DNA of 64,000 bases from Streptomyces panaciradicis (GTDB lineage Bacteria > Actinomycetota > Actinomycetes > Streptomycetales > Streptomycetaceae): assembly GCF_023516615.1 (NCBI RefSeq), contig NZ_JAMGBF010000005.1:118786-182785 (forward strand), in the 5' to 3' direction. Shown here piece by piece: positions 47,408-56,841 of this stretch (position 1 is the stretch's first letter; the number at the start of each line of letters is the position of its first letter). The notes beneath the pieces were generated by a model, which saw only the letters and a program-made list of their open reading frames with translations, was not told the origin of the DNA and did no database searches. The position numbers and the translations under genes are program-made.

Positions 47408-50400
47408 TCAGGTGGGCAGGTCCGGCGGTGTTTTGGCGGGCTGTTCCTCCAGGGCCTCCAGTGCCAGGCGGACGGCCTCGTCCAGTTGGGCGTCCCGGCC
47501 GGCCGCGTAGTCCTGCGGGCGCTGTACGACCTCCACGTCCGGGTCCACGCCGTGGTTCTCCACGCCCCACCCGTAGCCCTCCAGCCAGAACGCGTACTTC
47601 GGCTGGGTGACGAGCGTGCCGTCGACCAGGCGGTAGCGGCTGTCGATGCCGATGACGCCGCCCCAGGTGCGGGTGCCCACGACCGGGCCGATGCCGAGCG
47701 CCTTGATGGCGGCGTTGACGATGTCGCCGTCGGAGCCGGAGAATTCGTTGGCGACGGCGACCACGGGTCCGCGGGGCGCGTCCTCGGGGTAGCTGTAGGG
47801 GCGCAGGCCGCGGGGCAGGTCCCAGCCGACGATCTTGCGGGCCAGTTTCTCGACGACGAGCTGGGAGGTGTGGCCGCCGCGGTTCTCGCGGACGTCGACG
47901 ACCAGACCCTCGCGGGCGACCTCGATCCGCAGGTCGCGGTGGATCTGGGCCCAGCCCGGGGCCTGCATGTCGGGAACGTGCAGGTAGCCCAGGCGGCCGC
48001 CGGACTTCTCGTGGACGTAGGCGCGGCGGTCGCCGACCCAGGCGTGGTAGCGCAGGGGTTCCTCGTCGGCGACGGGGACGACGACCGCGTGGCGGGGGTC
48101 GCCGCCGCCGGAGGGCAGCACGGTGAGCTCGACCGGCTTGCCCGCCGTGCCGACCAGGAGGGGGCCGGGGCCCGTCACCGGGTCGACCGGCCGGCCGGCC
48201 ACCGCGACGATCGCGTCCCCGGGGCGTACGGCGACGCCGGGCGCGGCGAGCGGGGAGCGCGCGGCGGGGTCGGAGGTCTCGGCGGGCAGGATGCGGTCGA
48301 TGCGCCAACTGCCGTCCTCGTGACGGGAGATGTCGGCGCCGAGGAGCCCCTGGCGCTCGCCGTGGCCGTGGTTGCCGCGCGGGGTGACGTAGGCGTGCGA
48401 GGTGCCGAGTTCGCCCTGCACCTCCCAGAGCAGGTCGACCAGGTCGTCGTGGGTGGCGACGCGGTCGAGGACGGGACGGTAGCGGTCGAGTACGCCGGTC
48501 CAGTCGACGCCGCCGAGGTCGGGACGCCAGAAGTTGTCCCGCATGAGCCGGCCGGTCTCGTCGTACATCTGGCGCCACTCGGCGGCCGGGTCGACGGTCT
48601 GGCGAATGCGGCCGAGGTCGACGGTGATGTTGCTGTCGCTCTCGTCGTCGTTCGAGGCCCGCCGGTCGCTGGGGACGACCTTGAGCTTGCCGTCGGTCCA
48701 CAGCAGGACGCGCTTGCCGTCGCCGCTGACGGCGAAGTGGTCGGCGTCGGAGGCCAGGTGCTCGATGCGCTGCTGCGCCAGGTCGTAGCGTTCGAGCCGG
48801 CTCTCGGGGTCGGGGTCGTCCGGGTTGGCGCGGGAGGCGCCGAGGACGCCGCGCACCGGGTGACGCAGCCACAGCACGCCGTCCTTGGCGGCCCGCAGGG
48901 TGGAGTAGCGGGCGGCCTCGACGGGGAAGGGCACGATCCGGTCGGCGAGCCCTTCGAGGTCGATACGGGTGCTGGGGGCGCCCTCGCTGTCCGGGGTCTC
49001 GTCCTTGTCCGGCGCCTCGAAGGGGCGGCCGTGGCGCTGCGGGCCGAACGGGGACGGGGTGGTCGCCGCCAGGGTGATCAGGTGCGGGCGGGAGCCGCCG
49101 ACGAACGCCAGGTCGAAGACGTGCTCGTCGTAGACGGGGTCGAAGGAGCGCGCCGAGAGGAAGGCGAGGTGCTTGCCGTCCAGGGTGAAGGTGGGCGAGT
49201 AGTCCCGGAAGCGGAGCGGGGTCGCCTCGGTGACCGACAGGTCGGTGGTGTTGGCCAGCCGGAGCTGGCGCAGCGGGCGCGGGCCCGGGTGGGACCAGGC
49301 CAGCCAGCCGGAGTCGGGCGAGAAGACCAGGCCGCTCACCTCGCCGTCGGCGCTGCGGTCGACCTCGCGGACCTCGCCGCTGTCCCGCTCGACGAGCAGG
49401 ACGCGGCCGTCGTGGGTGGCGACGGCGACCCGGCTGCCGTCGGGGGCGACGGCGAGGCCGAGGACCCGGCCGAGCTGTCCGGCGGCCAGCCGGCGCGGGG
49501 TGGCTCCGGGCGCGGTGCCGGTGGCGGGCGCGAACTCCAGGGCGTCGTCGCCCTCGGCGTCGGTCACCCAGACGACGTGCTCCTCGCCGTCGGCGCGGAA
49601 GGTACGCGGCAGCCGGGCGCGCACGCCCGGTTCGGCGGCGAGGGCGCGGGCGGGGCCGGAGCGGTGGGTGACCCAGTGGATCGCGCCGCGGACGGCGACC
49701 GCGCTGCCGCGGGCGGTGTGGTCGGGGTGGGCGGAGCCGAACCAGCGGGCGGTGTTCACCGGGAACGGCTGGAGGTCGACGCGGGGGCCGCCGAGCCGGA
49801 CGTCGAGGCGGCGCGGCTCGGCGCCGTCGAGGTCGTCGAGGATCCACAGCTCACCGGCGGACATGTACACCAGCCGGCTGCCGTCGCCGGCCAGGTGGCG
49901 GGCGTAGAAGCCGTCGACGGGGGTGTGCCGGCGCAGGTCGGACCCGTCGGCGAGGGAGGAGTAGACGGCGCCGACGCCCTCGTGGTCGGAGAGGAAGGCG
50001 ATGCGGTCGCCGGCCCAGACGGGGCTCTCCAGGTTGCCGTCCAGCTCCTCGTGCAGCCGGACGAACTCGCCGTCGCCGTCCGGGTCGATCCACAGCTTGC
50101 CCGCCGTACCGCCCCGGTAGCGCTTCCACCAGGCGGCCTCGCGGCCCATCGGCGCGGACAGCAGGACGGTCGCGGGGCCGAAGGCGACGTCGCCGACGGG
50201 GCCGTGCGGGAGGGTGGTGGCCGGGCCGCCGTCCAGCGGGATCGCGCGGGCCCAGCTGCGGCGCAGGCTGGCCTGGCCGTAGGTGCTGATGGCGAGGACG
50301 TGGCCGTCCGGGGTCCAGCCGCGCACCTGGGTGCGTGAACTCCCCCAATAGGTAAGGCGTTTGGCGGGGCCGCCGTCGACGGGGGCGACGTGCACCTCGG

Positions 50401-50608
50401 GGGCGCCGTCGCGGGCGGAGGTCCAGGCGACGGTGGCGCCGTCGGGCGAGATGCGCGGGTGGTCCACGGGGACGTTGTCGGCGCTGACCCGCCAGGCCCG
50501 GCCGCCGTCGAGGGGCGCGATCCACACGTCGTCCTCGGCGGTGAAGGCGATCAACTCGCCGTGCAGATGCGGATACCGGAGATACGCGGAGGCTGCGAGC
50601 TGGGTCAC
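47408..50608 (-). CDS. Tricorn protease (S41 family)
   Basis: A 1066-residue cytosolic peptidase that trims oligopeptides made by the proteasome. Two beta-propeller regions fill roughly residues 1-650 (blade motifs such as HPRISPDGATVAWTSARDG and FSPDSGWLAWSHPG). A C1 helical core, a PDZ domain near 760-850 (GVAVRPGDAIVAVAGRPV) and the C2 catalytic core follow. The nucleophile Ser is in ANEFSGSDGDIV and a preceding catalytic His in LGTSHAYV. GTG start at 50608. Size and domain order match the Streptomyces coelicolor enzyme. Confidence 0.95.
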   Translation of the reverse strand: MTQLAASAYLRYPHLHGELIAFTAEDDVWIAPLDGGRAWRVSADNVPVDHPRISPDGATVAWTSARDGAPEVHVAPVDGGPAKRLTYWGSSRTQVRGWTPDGHVLAISTYGQASLRRSWARAIPLDGGPATTLPHGPVGDVAFGPATVLLSAPMGREAAWWKRYRGGTAGKLWIDPDGDGEFVRLHEELDGNLESPVWAGDRIAFLSDHEGVGAVYSSLADGSDLRRHTPVDGFYARHLAGDGSRLVYMSAGELWILDDLDGAEPRRLDVRLGGPRVDLQPFPVNTARWFGSAHPDHTARGSAVAVRGAIHWVTHRSGPARALAAEPGVRARLPRTFRADGEEHVVWVTDAEGDDALEFAPATGTAPGATPRRLAAGQLGRVLGLAVAPDGSRVAVATHDGRVLLVERDSGEVREVDRSADGEVSGLVFSPDSGWLAWSHPGPRPLRQLRLANTTDLSVTEATPLRFRDYSPTFTLDGKHLAFLSARSFDPVYDEHVFDLAFVGGSRPHLITLAATTPSPFGPQRHGRPFEAPDKDETPDSEGAPSTRIDLEGLADRIVPFPVEAARYSTLRAAKDGVLWLRHPVRGVLGASRANPDDPDPESRLERYDLAQQRIEHLASDADHFAVSGDGKRVLLWTDGKLKVVPSDRRASNDDESDSNITVDLGRIRQTVDPAAEWRQMYDETGRLMRDNFWRPDLGGVDWTGVLDRYRPVLDRVATHDDLVDLLWEVQGELGTSHAYVTPRGNHGHGERQGLLGADISRHEDGSWRIDRILPAETSDPAARSPLAAPGVAVRPGDAIVAVAGRPVDPVTGPGPLLVGTAGKPVELTVLPSGGGDPRHAVVVPVADEEPLRYHAWVGDRRAYVHEKSGGRLGYLHVPDMQAPGWAQIHRDLRIEVAREGLVVDVRENRGGHTSQLVVEKLARKIVGWDLPRGLRPYSYPEDAPRGPVVAVANEFSGSDGDIVNAAIKALGIGPVVGTRTWGGVIGIDSRYRLVDGTLVTQPKYAFWLEGYGWGVENHGVDPDVEVVQRPQDYAAGRDAQLDEAVRLALEALEEQPAKTPPDLPT

Positions 50609-50653
50609 CCGATCACTGTAGGCAGCAGGACCGGCGCGGGGCAGGGGTTTGGA

Positions 50654-51214
50654 TCACTTGCCCTGGACCGGCCAGCACGTCGGGTCGCCCTTGCACCAGA
50701 TGGTCCGGGTGACGGTCACGGTGACGGTGGGACCCGGCTGGTTGCCGTTGCCCGGGTTGTGGACGATGGGCGACGGGGTGGAGGTGCAGTTGCCGAGGCC
50801 GCTGACGTGGAACCAGGTCTTGCCGCCGACCTTGGCGGTGAGGTCGCCGCGCACACAGGCGCCGTCGACCGCGCGGGTGACCTTCCCGGTGACGGTGATC
50901 TCCTTGCCGTCCTTGGTCTGCCCCTGGCAGTCGACGTCGGCGACGGTGGTCTCGCTCGCCGAGGGTGCGGCACCGCCGGACGCGTTCTGGTTGTTGTTGC
51001 CGTAGTTGGCGGTGCAGCTGAGCCACTGGACGTCGACGTGCTGCCGTTTGAGCTCGGCGGTCGCGGTCAGGTCGGTCGTGTAGGCCACGGCCGCGGAACT
51101 GAGCCCGCCCGGATCACACGCCACGGCCCCGCCGAAGGCCAGCAGGGCGAACCCCGCCCCGGCCACCACTCGCCGTCCCCGCGGCCGCCGCCCGATGCGC
51201 CTCAACGCCCCCAT
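50654..51214 (-). CDS. Putative lipoprotein of unknown function
   Basis: A 186-residue exported protein. An Arg-rich n-region (RRIGRRPRGRRVVAG) and hydrophobic core lead to a lipobox-like A-V-A-C (Cys33). The mature domain has six further Cys (for example WLSCTANYG, VDCQGQTKDG, GACVRGDL, WCKGDPTC), suggesting disulfides. A Thr/Val run and a C-terminal WCKGDPTCWPV complete it. I recognise no family. It is upstream of tricorn on the same strand with a 45-bp gap. Confidence 0.8.
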   Translation of the reverse strand: MGALRRIGRRPRGRRVVAGAGFALLAFGGAVACDPGGLSSAAVAYTTDLTATAELKRQHVDVQWLSCTANYGNNNQNASGGAAPSASETTVADVDCQGQTKDGKEITVTGKVTRAVDGACVRGDLTAKVGGKTWFHVSGLGNCTSTPSPIVHNPGNGNQPGPTVTVTVTRTIWCKGDPTCWPVQGK

Positions 51215-51296
51215 GGAAGGCAGCCTGCCACTGACGGCGGCCGTACGGTAGGGCGCATACGGCCACGAAAGCGCCCCACGCGCCCCCTTGCGGTGT

Positions 51297-51689
51297 TCAG
51301 CCCCGCAGCAGCAGCCACTCCTGCAGCTCCACCAGGTTCCCCTCGGGGTCCTTGAGATGGGCGACCCGCAGACGGTCCGTCATGGGGGCCGGGCCGTGCA
51401 GCAGGACGGCGCCGCGCCCGGTGACGGCCTCGCAGTACGCGTCCAGGTCGTCGACGCGCAGCACCACCAGGGAGCGGTGGCCGCTGGCCTCGTCGCCGAT
51501 CTCGCCCAGGACCTCGGCCATCATCGAACGGTCCTGCAGCGCGATGCCCGCCGCGCCGGTGGCCGGGCTGAACTTCTCGTACGGTCCCTCGGCCGCCCCC
51601 GACTGCGGTTTGAGGCCGAGGACCTCGGCGTAGAAGCGGTAGCAGGCGGCGAAGTCGCCGACGAGGAGCCGGACCTGGGCGAGTTCCAT
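51297..51689 (-). CDS. VOC-family (glyoxalase/bleomycin-resistance fold) protein
   Basis: A 130-residue single VOC protein with two beta-alpha-beta-beta-beta units: AQVRLLVGDFAACYRFYAEVLGLK and VVLRVDDLDAYCEAVTGRG, ending DPEGNLVELQEW with the metal-ligand Glu. GGAGA precedes the ATG. It lies 22 bp after rsmE on the same strand. The ligand is not evident. Confidence 0.9.
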   Translation of the reverse strand: MELAQVRLLVGDFAACYRFYAEVLGLKPQSGAAEGPYEKFSPATGAAGIALQDRSMMAEVLGEIGDEASGHRSLVVLRVDDLDAYCEAVTGRGAVLLHGPAPMTDRLRVAHLKDPEGNLVELQEWLLLRG

Positions 51690-51711
51690 GGTGTTCTCCG
51701 TACCCGCCCGG

Positions 51712-52464
51712 TCAGGACCAGCGGCCGGTGCGGCCGAGGAGCAGGGCGGTGGCAGCGGTGCCGGCGGTCGAGGTGCGCAGCACGCTGCGCCCGAGCCGGT
51801 ACGCCTTCGCGCCCGACTCCTCGAAGAGCTCCAACTCCTGCGGGGCGATGCCCCCTTCGGGCCCGACGACCAGCACGATCTCGCCCTCGGCGGGGAGTTC
51901 GGCGGTCGCCAGCGGCTCGCTGCCGTAGTCGCGGTCCTCGTGCAGTACGGCGGCGAAGTCGGCTTTGGCGAGAAGTGCCGCAACCTGCTTGGTCGTCGCC
52001 GCGTCCGCGACCTCCGGGAAGCGCAGCCGGCGGGACTGCTTGCCGGCCTCGCGGGCGGTGGCCCGCCACTTGGCGAGCGCCTTCAGTCCCCGCTCGCCCT
52101 TCCACTGCGTGATGCAGCGGGCGGCCTGCCAGGGGACGATCGCGTCCACCCCGGTCTCGGTCATCGTCTCGACCGCCAGCTCGCCGCGGTCGCCCTTGGG
52201 CAGGGCCTGGACGACCGTGATCCGCGGGGAGGGTTCCGCTTCCACGGGAAGGTCGACGGCCTCGACGACGAGCCGGTCCTTCCCCGAGGCGCTGAGGACG
52301 ACCCCGGCCGCGCCGCGGCCCCTGCCGTCGGTCAGCACCACGTCCTCGCCGGCCTGCAGCCGCTTCACCGACACCGCGTGCCGTCCCTCGGGCCCCTCCA
52401 CCTCGACGACCGAGCCGGGGCCGACGCCCTCCAGCGACTCCACGACGAACACCGGCGCGGTCAT
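51712..52464 (-). CDS. rsmE: 16S rRNA (uracil-1498-N3)-methyltransferase
   Basis: A 250-residue SPOUT methyltransferase that methylates U1498 of 16S rRNA. An N-terminal PUA-like domain (EGRHAVSVKRLQAGEDVVLTDG) is followed by the knotted SAM-binding domain (LVVGPEGGIAPQELELF and RLGRSVLRTSTAGTAAT). Its ATG overlaps the stop of the nitronate monooxygenase gene (ATGA, 52461-52464). In actinomycetes it commonly stands near dnaJ-hrcA, as here. Confidence 0.96.
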   Translation of the reverse strand: MTAPVFVVESLEGVGPGSVVEVEGPEGRHAVSVKRLQAGEDVVLTDGRGRGAAGVVLSASGKDRLVVEAVDLPVEAEPSPRITVVQALPKGDRGELAVETMTETGVDAIVPWQAARCITQWKGERGLKALAKWRATAREAGKQSRRLRFPEVADAATTKQVAALLAKADFAAVLHEDRDYGSEPLATAELPAEGEIVLVVGPEGGIAPQELELFEESGAKAYRLGRSVLRTSTAGTAATALLLGRTGRWS

Positions 52465-53537
52465 CGCAGTCCTCCCTTGTCCGACAACGCTGTCCGGGCC
52501 ACGTCGAGTTCGGCGGCCAGGACCTCCACCAGCTGCCCGGCGGGCATCTCGCGGGCCATGCGGTGGCCCTGCCCGGCCCACAGCGCCATGCCCTGCGCGT
52601 CCCCGCCCGCGGCGGCCTTCTTGCGCAGCGGCGCGGTGAGGTGGTGGACGTCGGGGTAGGCGGCGGGGGCGTACGGGCCGTGCTCGCGCAGGAAGCGGTT
52701 GACCAGGCCGCGGGCGGGGCGGCCGGAGAAGGCGCGGGTGAGCTCCGTACGCACGAACAGGGGGTTGGTCAGGGCCTGTTTGTGGACGGCGGCCGCACCG
52801 GACTCGGGGGTGGCGAGGAACGCGGTGCCGAGCTGGGCGGCGGTCGCGCCCGCCGCGAGGACGGCGGCGATCTGGCTGCCGCGCATGATGCCGCCGGCGG
52901 CGACGATGGGCAGGCTCACGGTCTCGCGGATCTGGGCGACGAGGGAGAGCAGGCCGATCCCGGAGCCGTCGCTCTCCGGCAGGTCGCGGTGGGTGCCCTG
53001 GTGGCCGCCGGCCTCCACGCCCTGCGCGATCACCGCGTCGGCGCCGGCCCGCTCGACGGCCAGCGCCTCCTCCGCGGTGGTCGCGGTGACGAGGGTGTAC
53101 GTGCCGAGGCGGTGCAGCGAGTCGACGACCTCCCGGCTGGGCACACCGAAGTGGAACGACACCACCGGCACCGGGTTGTCCAGCAGCACGGCGAGCTTGG
53201 CGTCGTAGCCGTCGTCGCGGCCGCTGTCGGGGTCACCCAGCTCGACCTCGTACCAGGCGGCCTCGCCGGCCAGCTGATGGGCGTAGACCTCGACGGCGGA
53301 CCGGTCGGTGTGGTCGGGCTGCGGCATGAAGAGGTTGACGCCGAAGGGGCGCTTGGTCAGTCCGCGGAGCTGCTTGATCTCCTGGTACATGCCGTCGGCG
53401 GTCTTGTACCCGGCGGCCAGGAACCCCAGCCCGCCCGCCTCGGACACGGCCTGGGCGAGATGAGGCACGGAGACGCCGCCCGCCATGGGGGCCTGCACGA
53501 TCGGGTGGGGGAAGAGATCGGTCAGCGCGGAGGACAT
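52461..53537 (-). CDS. Nitronate monooxygenase
   Basis: A 358-residue FMN-dependent TIM-barrel enzyme that oxidises alkyl nitronates. Family segments: PIVQAPMAGGVSVPHLAQAVSEAGGLGFLAAGY, VIAQGVEAGGHQGTH (active-site His), PIVAAGGIMRGSQIAAVLAAGATAAQLGTAFL (phosphate binding). It is translationally coupled to rsmE but has no obvious functional link. The real substrate may be propionate 3-nitronate or another reactive metabolite. Confidence 0.92.
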   Translation of the reverse strand: MSSALTDLFPHPIVQAPMAGGVSVPHLAQAVSEAGGLGFLAAGYKTADGMYQEIKQLRGLTKRPFGVNLFMPQPDHTDRSAVEVYAHQLAGEAAWYEVELGDPDSGRDDGYDAKLAVLLDNPVPVVSFHFGVPSREVVDSLHRLGTYTLVTATTAEEALAVERAGADAVIAQGVEAGGHQGTHRDLPESDGSGIGLLSLVAQIRETVSLPIVAAGGIMRGSQIAAVLAAGATAAQLGTAFLATPESGAAAVHKQALTNPLFVRTELTRAFSGRPARGLVNRFLREHGPYAPAAYPDVHHLTAPLRKKAAAGGDAQGMALWAGQGHRMAREMPAGQLVEVLAAELDVARTALSDKGGLR

Positions 53538-53606
53538 GCCCGCATGTTGTCACGTCCCCCGAACAAGTCCGAATCGACCCGTCCCCTTGGCACGCGGCGC
53601 CCGTAC

Positions 53607-53634
53607 CAGCCCGTCCGGGGCTTCAGGGCGGGGG
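53607..53634. repeat. Degenerate dispersed Streptomyces repeat, copy 1
   Basis: CAGCCCGTCCGG at 53607-53618 shares its first 12 bases with the copy at 53675, then diverges (GGCTTCAGG). Both are in the 237-bp gap between the monooxygenase and dnaJ genes. Confidence 0.6.
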
Positions 53635-53674
53635 CCGACTCCGGGCTTCACCGGAACACCGGCCCGCGCAATGT

Positions 53675-53703
53675 CAGCCCGTCCGGCGTTTGAGGACGAG
53701 GCC
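53675..53703. repeat. Dispersed Streptomyces repeat, copy 2
   Basis: CAGCCCGTCCGGCGTTTGAG followed by GACGAGGCC is a sequence I know to recur between genes in many Streptomyces chromosomes. It lies just beyond the dnaJ terminator. Confidence 0.75.
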
Positions 53704-53725
53704 CGTCCAGGGCCGAAGCGGGGGT

Positions 53726-53746
53726 CCGGGGGCCGCAGGCCCCCGG
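53726..53746 (-). terminator. Terminator of the hrcA-dnaJ operon
   Basis: A perfect 9-bp stem, CCGGGGGCC (53726-53734) and GGCCCCCGG (53738-53746), with loop GCA, lies 28 bp after the dnaJ stop. Confidence 0.75.
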
Positions 53747-53774
53747 CAACGGCGAGCGGGCCCCCGCCCCCGGC

Positions 53775-54911
53775 TCACCGCCCGTTGAACGCGTCCTTCA
53801 GCCGCGAGAACAACCCCTGCTGCCCCGGCTGGAACTGCCCCTGCGGCCGCTCCTCGCCCCGCAGCTTCGCCAGCTCCCGCAGCAACCGCTCCTGCTCGGG
53901 GTCGAGCTTCGTCGGGGTCTGGACCTCGACGTGGACGATCAGGTCGCCCCGGCCGCCGCCGCGCAGATGCGTGACGCCCCGGCCGTGCAGCGGGATCGAC
54001 TGGCCGGACTGGGTGCCGGGCCGGATGTCGACCTCCTCCATGCCGTCCAGCGTCTCCAGCGGCACCTTGGTGCCGAGGGACGCCGCCGTCATCGGGATCG
54101 TGACCGTGCAGTGCAGGTCGTCGCCGCGCCGCTGGAAGGTGGAGTGCGGGAGTTCGTGGATCTCGACGTACAGGTCACCGGCCGGGCCGCCGCCCGGACC
54201 GACCTCGCCCTCGCCCGCGAGCTGGATGCGGGTGCCGTTGTCGACACCGGCGGGGATCTTGACCGTCAGCGTGCGGCGGGAGCGGATGCGGCCGTCGCCG
54301 GCGCACTCCGGGCACGGGGTGGGGACGACGGTCCCGAAGCCCTGGCACTGGGGGCAGGGCCGGGAGGTCATGACCTGGCCCAGGAAGGACCGGGTCACCT
54401 GCGAGACCTCACCGCGGCCGCGGCACATGTCGCACGTCTGCGCGGAGGTGCCGGGGGCCGCGCCCTCGCCGTTGCAGGTGTTGCAGACGACGGCCGTGTC
54501 GACCTGGATGTCCTTGGTCGTGCCGAAGGCCGCCTCGTCCAGCTCGATCTCCAGCCGGATCATCGCGTCCTGGCCGCGCCGGGTGCGCGAGCGCGGACCG
54601 CGCTGGGACGCCGTACCGAAGAAGGCGTCCATGATGTCCGAGAAGTTCCCGAAGCCGCCCGCGCCGAAGCCGCCCGCGCCACCGCCGCCCGCCTGCGAGA
54701 GCGGGTCGCCACCGAGGTCGTAGACCTGCTTCTTCTGCGGGTCCGACAGCACCTCGTAGGCGGCGTTGATCTCCTTGAACCGCTCCTGGGTCTTCGGATC
54801 GGGGTTGACGTCCGGGTGCAGCTCGCGTGCGAGCCGCCGGAACGCCTTCTTGATCTCATCCTGCGACGCGTCGCGGCGCACGCCGAGAACGGCGTAATAG
54901 TCCGTGGCCAC
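53775..54911 (-). CDS. dnaJ: Molecular chaperone DnaJ
   Basis: A 378-residue type I Hsp40. J domain at residues 1-70 with the HPD triad (RELHPDVNPD), a Gly-rich linker (QAGGGGAGGFGAGGFG), and four CxxCxGxG zinc repeats (CNTCNGEG, CDMCRGRG, CPQCQGFG, CPECAGDG). The C-terminal substrate domain follows. Its GTG start directly follows the hrcA TAA, with GGAG inside the end of hrcA. Streptomyces have two DnaJ proteins; linkage to hrcA identifies this as the HrcA/CIRCE-controlled copy (DnaJ2). Confidence 0.96.
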   Translation of the reverse strand: MATDYYAVLGVRRDASQDEIKKAFRRLARELHPDVNPDPKTQERFKEINAAYEVLSDPQKKQVYDLGGDPLSQAGGGGAGGFGAGGFGNFSDIMDAFFGTASQRGPRSRTRRGQDAMIRLEIELDEAAFGTTKDIQVDTAVVCNTCNGEGAAPGTSAQTCDMCRGRGEVSQVTRSFLGQVMTSRPCPQCQGFGTVVPTPCPECAGDGRIRSRRTLTVKIPAGVDNGTRIQLAGEGEVGPGGGPAGDLYVEIHELPHSTFQRRGDDLHCTVTIPMTAASLGTKVPLETLDGMEEVDIRPGTQSGQSIPLHGRGVTHLRGGGRGDLIVHVEVQTPTKLDPEQERLLRELAKLRGEERPQGQFQPGQQGLFSRLKDAFNGR

Positions 54912-55928
54912 TTACGACTCCGCCAGGATCTGTCCGACGTACCGTGCCACTGCGCGTACCGCTCCCATCGTTCCCGGGTAATCCATGCGGGTCGGTCCGA
55001 CCACGCCGAGTTTGGCGACTGCCTCGCCGCCCGAACCGTAGCCGACCGAGACCACGGACGTGGAGTTGAGTCCCTCGTAGGCGTTCTCGTGACCGATGCG
55101 TACGGTCATGCCCGAATCCCCTGCCTCGCCGAGCAACTTGAGGAGGACCACCTGTTCCTCCAACGCCTCCAGCACCGGCCGGATGGTGAGGGGGAAGTCA
55201 TGTCCGAAGCGGGTCAGATTGGCGGTTCCGCCGATCATCAGCCGCTCCTCGTTCTCCTCGACGAGAGTCTCGAGGAGGGTGGAAAGCACTGTCGAGACGG
55301 TGCCCCGGTCCTCCACGTCGAAACCCTCGGGCAGGTCCTCGACCAGCCGCGGCACGTCCGCGAAGCGGCGCCCCGCGACCCGGCTGTTCAGCCGCGCCCG
55401 CAGATCCGCGAGCGAGGCCTCCCCGAACGGCGCCGGGCAGTCGACCATCCGCTGCTCCACCCGCCCGGTGTCCGTGATCAGCACGAGCATCACCCGCGCG
55501 GGGGCGAGCGAGAGCAGTTCCACGTGCCGCACGGTCGAGCGGGTCAGCGACGGGTACTGCACGACGGCGACCTGCCGGGTCAGCTGCGCCAGCAGCCGCA
55601 CGGTCCGGGCCACCACGTCGTCCAGGTCGACGGCGCCGTCGAGGAAGTTCTGGATCGCGCGCCGCTCGGGCGCGGTCATCGGCTTCACACCGGCGAGCTT
55701 GTCGACGAACAGGCGGTAGCCCTTGTCGGTCGGGATGCGCCCGGCGCTGGTGTGCGGCTGGGCGATGAACCCCTCGTCCTCCAGGGCCGCCATGTCGTTG
55801 CGGACCGTGGCCGGGGACACGCCGAGGTTGTGCCGCTCGGTCAGGGCCTTGGACCCGACCGGCTCCTCGGTGCCGACATAGTCCTGGACGATGGCGCGCA
55901 GCACCTGAAGTCGTCGTTCACTCAGCAT
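54912..55928 (-). CDS. hrcA: Heat-inducible transcription repressor HrcA
   Basis: A 338-residue repressor. Winged helix-turn-helix at the N-terminus ([45 protein letters not shown]) followed by the GAF-like HrcA domain. It binds CIRCE operators and, with GroEL as modulator, represses chaperone genes. A CIRCE element stands 37 bp upstream of its own ATG, so the hrcA-dnaJ operon is autoregulated. Confidence 0.97.
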   Translation of the reverse strand: MLSERRLQVLRAIVQDYVGTEEPVGSKALTERHNLGVSPATVRNDMAALEDEGFIAQPHTSAGRIPTDKGYRLFVDKLAGVKPMTAPERRAIQNFLDGAVDLDDVVARTVRLLAQLTRQVAVVQYPSLTRSTVRHVELLSLAPARVMLVLITDTGRVEQRMVDCPAPFGEASLADLRARLNSRVAGRRFADVPRLVEDLPEGFDVEDRGTVSTVLSTLLETLVEENEERLMIGGTANLTRFGHDFPLTIRPVLEALEEQVVLLKLLGEAGDSGMTVRIGHENAYEGLNSTSVVSVGYGSGGEAVAKLGVVGPTRMDYPGTMGAVRAVARYVGQILAES

Positions 55929-55965
55929 CGCGCACACCTCCAGCTGTCGTCCCCTGGCACTTGGC

Positions 55966-55992
55966 CTGGCACTCTGTCCGTCCGAGTGCCAG
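55966..55992. promoter_or_regulatory. CIRCE operator of hrcA-dnaJ
   Basis: CTGGCACTC-N9-GAGTGCCAG is a perfect 9-bp inverted repeat with the standard 9-base spacer. It matches the consensus TTAGCACTC-N9-GAGTGCTAA with symmetrical changes at its outer ends. Confidence 0.95.
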
Positions 55993-56078
55993 CACTCCCC
56001 GGCCCAGTGTACGGCGGTGGGGTACCGCCGAGGCAAGGTCGGTCCCGCCTCACGGGCTGCTCCGGCTAGCGTCGCGGT

Positions 56079-56810
56079 ATGACGGTGACTTGGGAAGAGC
56101 TCGGGTGGGAGCGGGTGGCGGCCGGGGTCGGCCGGTGCCGGCTGCCCGGCTGGGACTGCACGGCGGGGCTGGTCGTCGGGGACGGCACGGCCCTGGTGAT
56201 CGACGCGGGATCGAGCCTCGCGGAGGGCGCGCTGCTGCGTGCGCAGGCCGGGGAACTGGCCGGGCACCGTGTGACCCATCTCGCGCTGACCCACCCGCAT
56301 TTCGACCATGTCTTCGGTGCGGCGGCGTTCGCGGGCGCCGAGGTGTACGGCGCGGTGGGCGTGGACACGCTGCTCGGCGCCCGGCACGCGCGTGAGGCGC
56401 TGCGCGAGGACGCGGTGCGCAACGGGCTGGACGCGCGCGTGGCCGAGGAGGCGGTGGACTCGCTGGTCGCGCCCCGCCATCACGTCTCCGGCGAGTGGAC
56501 CCTGGACCTGGGCGGCGACCGGCAGGTGCTGCTGGCGAACGTGGGGCCCGGGCACACCGCGCACGACCTCGCCGTCCTGGTCCCCGGCTCCCCCGAGGTG
56601 GTCTTCTGCGGCGACCTGGTCGAGGAGTCCGGCGAGCCCCAGGCCGGTCCCGACGCCGTGCCCTCGCACTGGCCCGCCGCCCTCGACCGCCTGCTCGACC
56701 TGGGCGGCGAGGACGCGCTGTACGTGCCCGGTCACGGAGCGGTGGTGGACGCGGGGTTCGTCCGGGCGCAACGGGACGCGCTGGCGGCGCGTTTCGGCGT
56801 GTCGCGGTGA
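56079..56810 (+). CDS. MBL-fold metallo-hydrolase
   Basis: A 243-residue metallo-beta-lactamase superfamily protein. Metal motif [10 protein letters not shown] (HxHxDH), a later His in GPGHTAHDL, Asp in [11 protein letters not shown] and His in VPGHGAVVD complete a binuclear site. No signal peptide. Such proteins include thioesterases, lactonases and glyoxalase II-like enzymes; the substrate is unknown. It is divergent from hrcA and 31 bp before the DUF3097 gene. Confidence 0.9.
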   Translation: MTVTWEELGWERVAAGVGRCRLPGWDCTAGLVVGDGTALVIDAGSSLAEGALLRAQAGELAGHRVTHLALTHPHFDHVFGAAAFAGAEVYGAVGVDTLLGARHAREALREDAVRNGLDARVAEEAVDSLVAPRHHVSGEWTLDLGGDRQVLLANVGPGHTAHDLAVLVPGSPEVVFCGDLVEESGEPQAGPDAVPSHWPAALDRLLDLGGEDALYVPGHGAVVDAGFVRAQRDALAARFGVSR

Positions 56811-56841
56811 TCGCCGCGGGTCTTCTCCTATCGTCGTTCGA

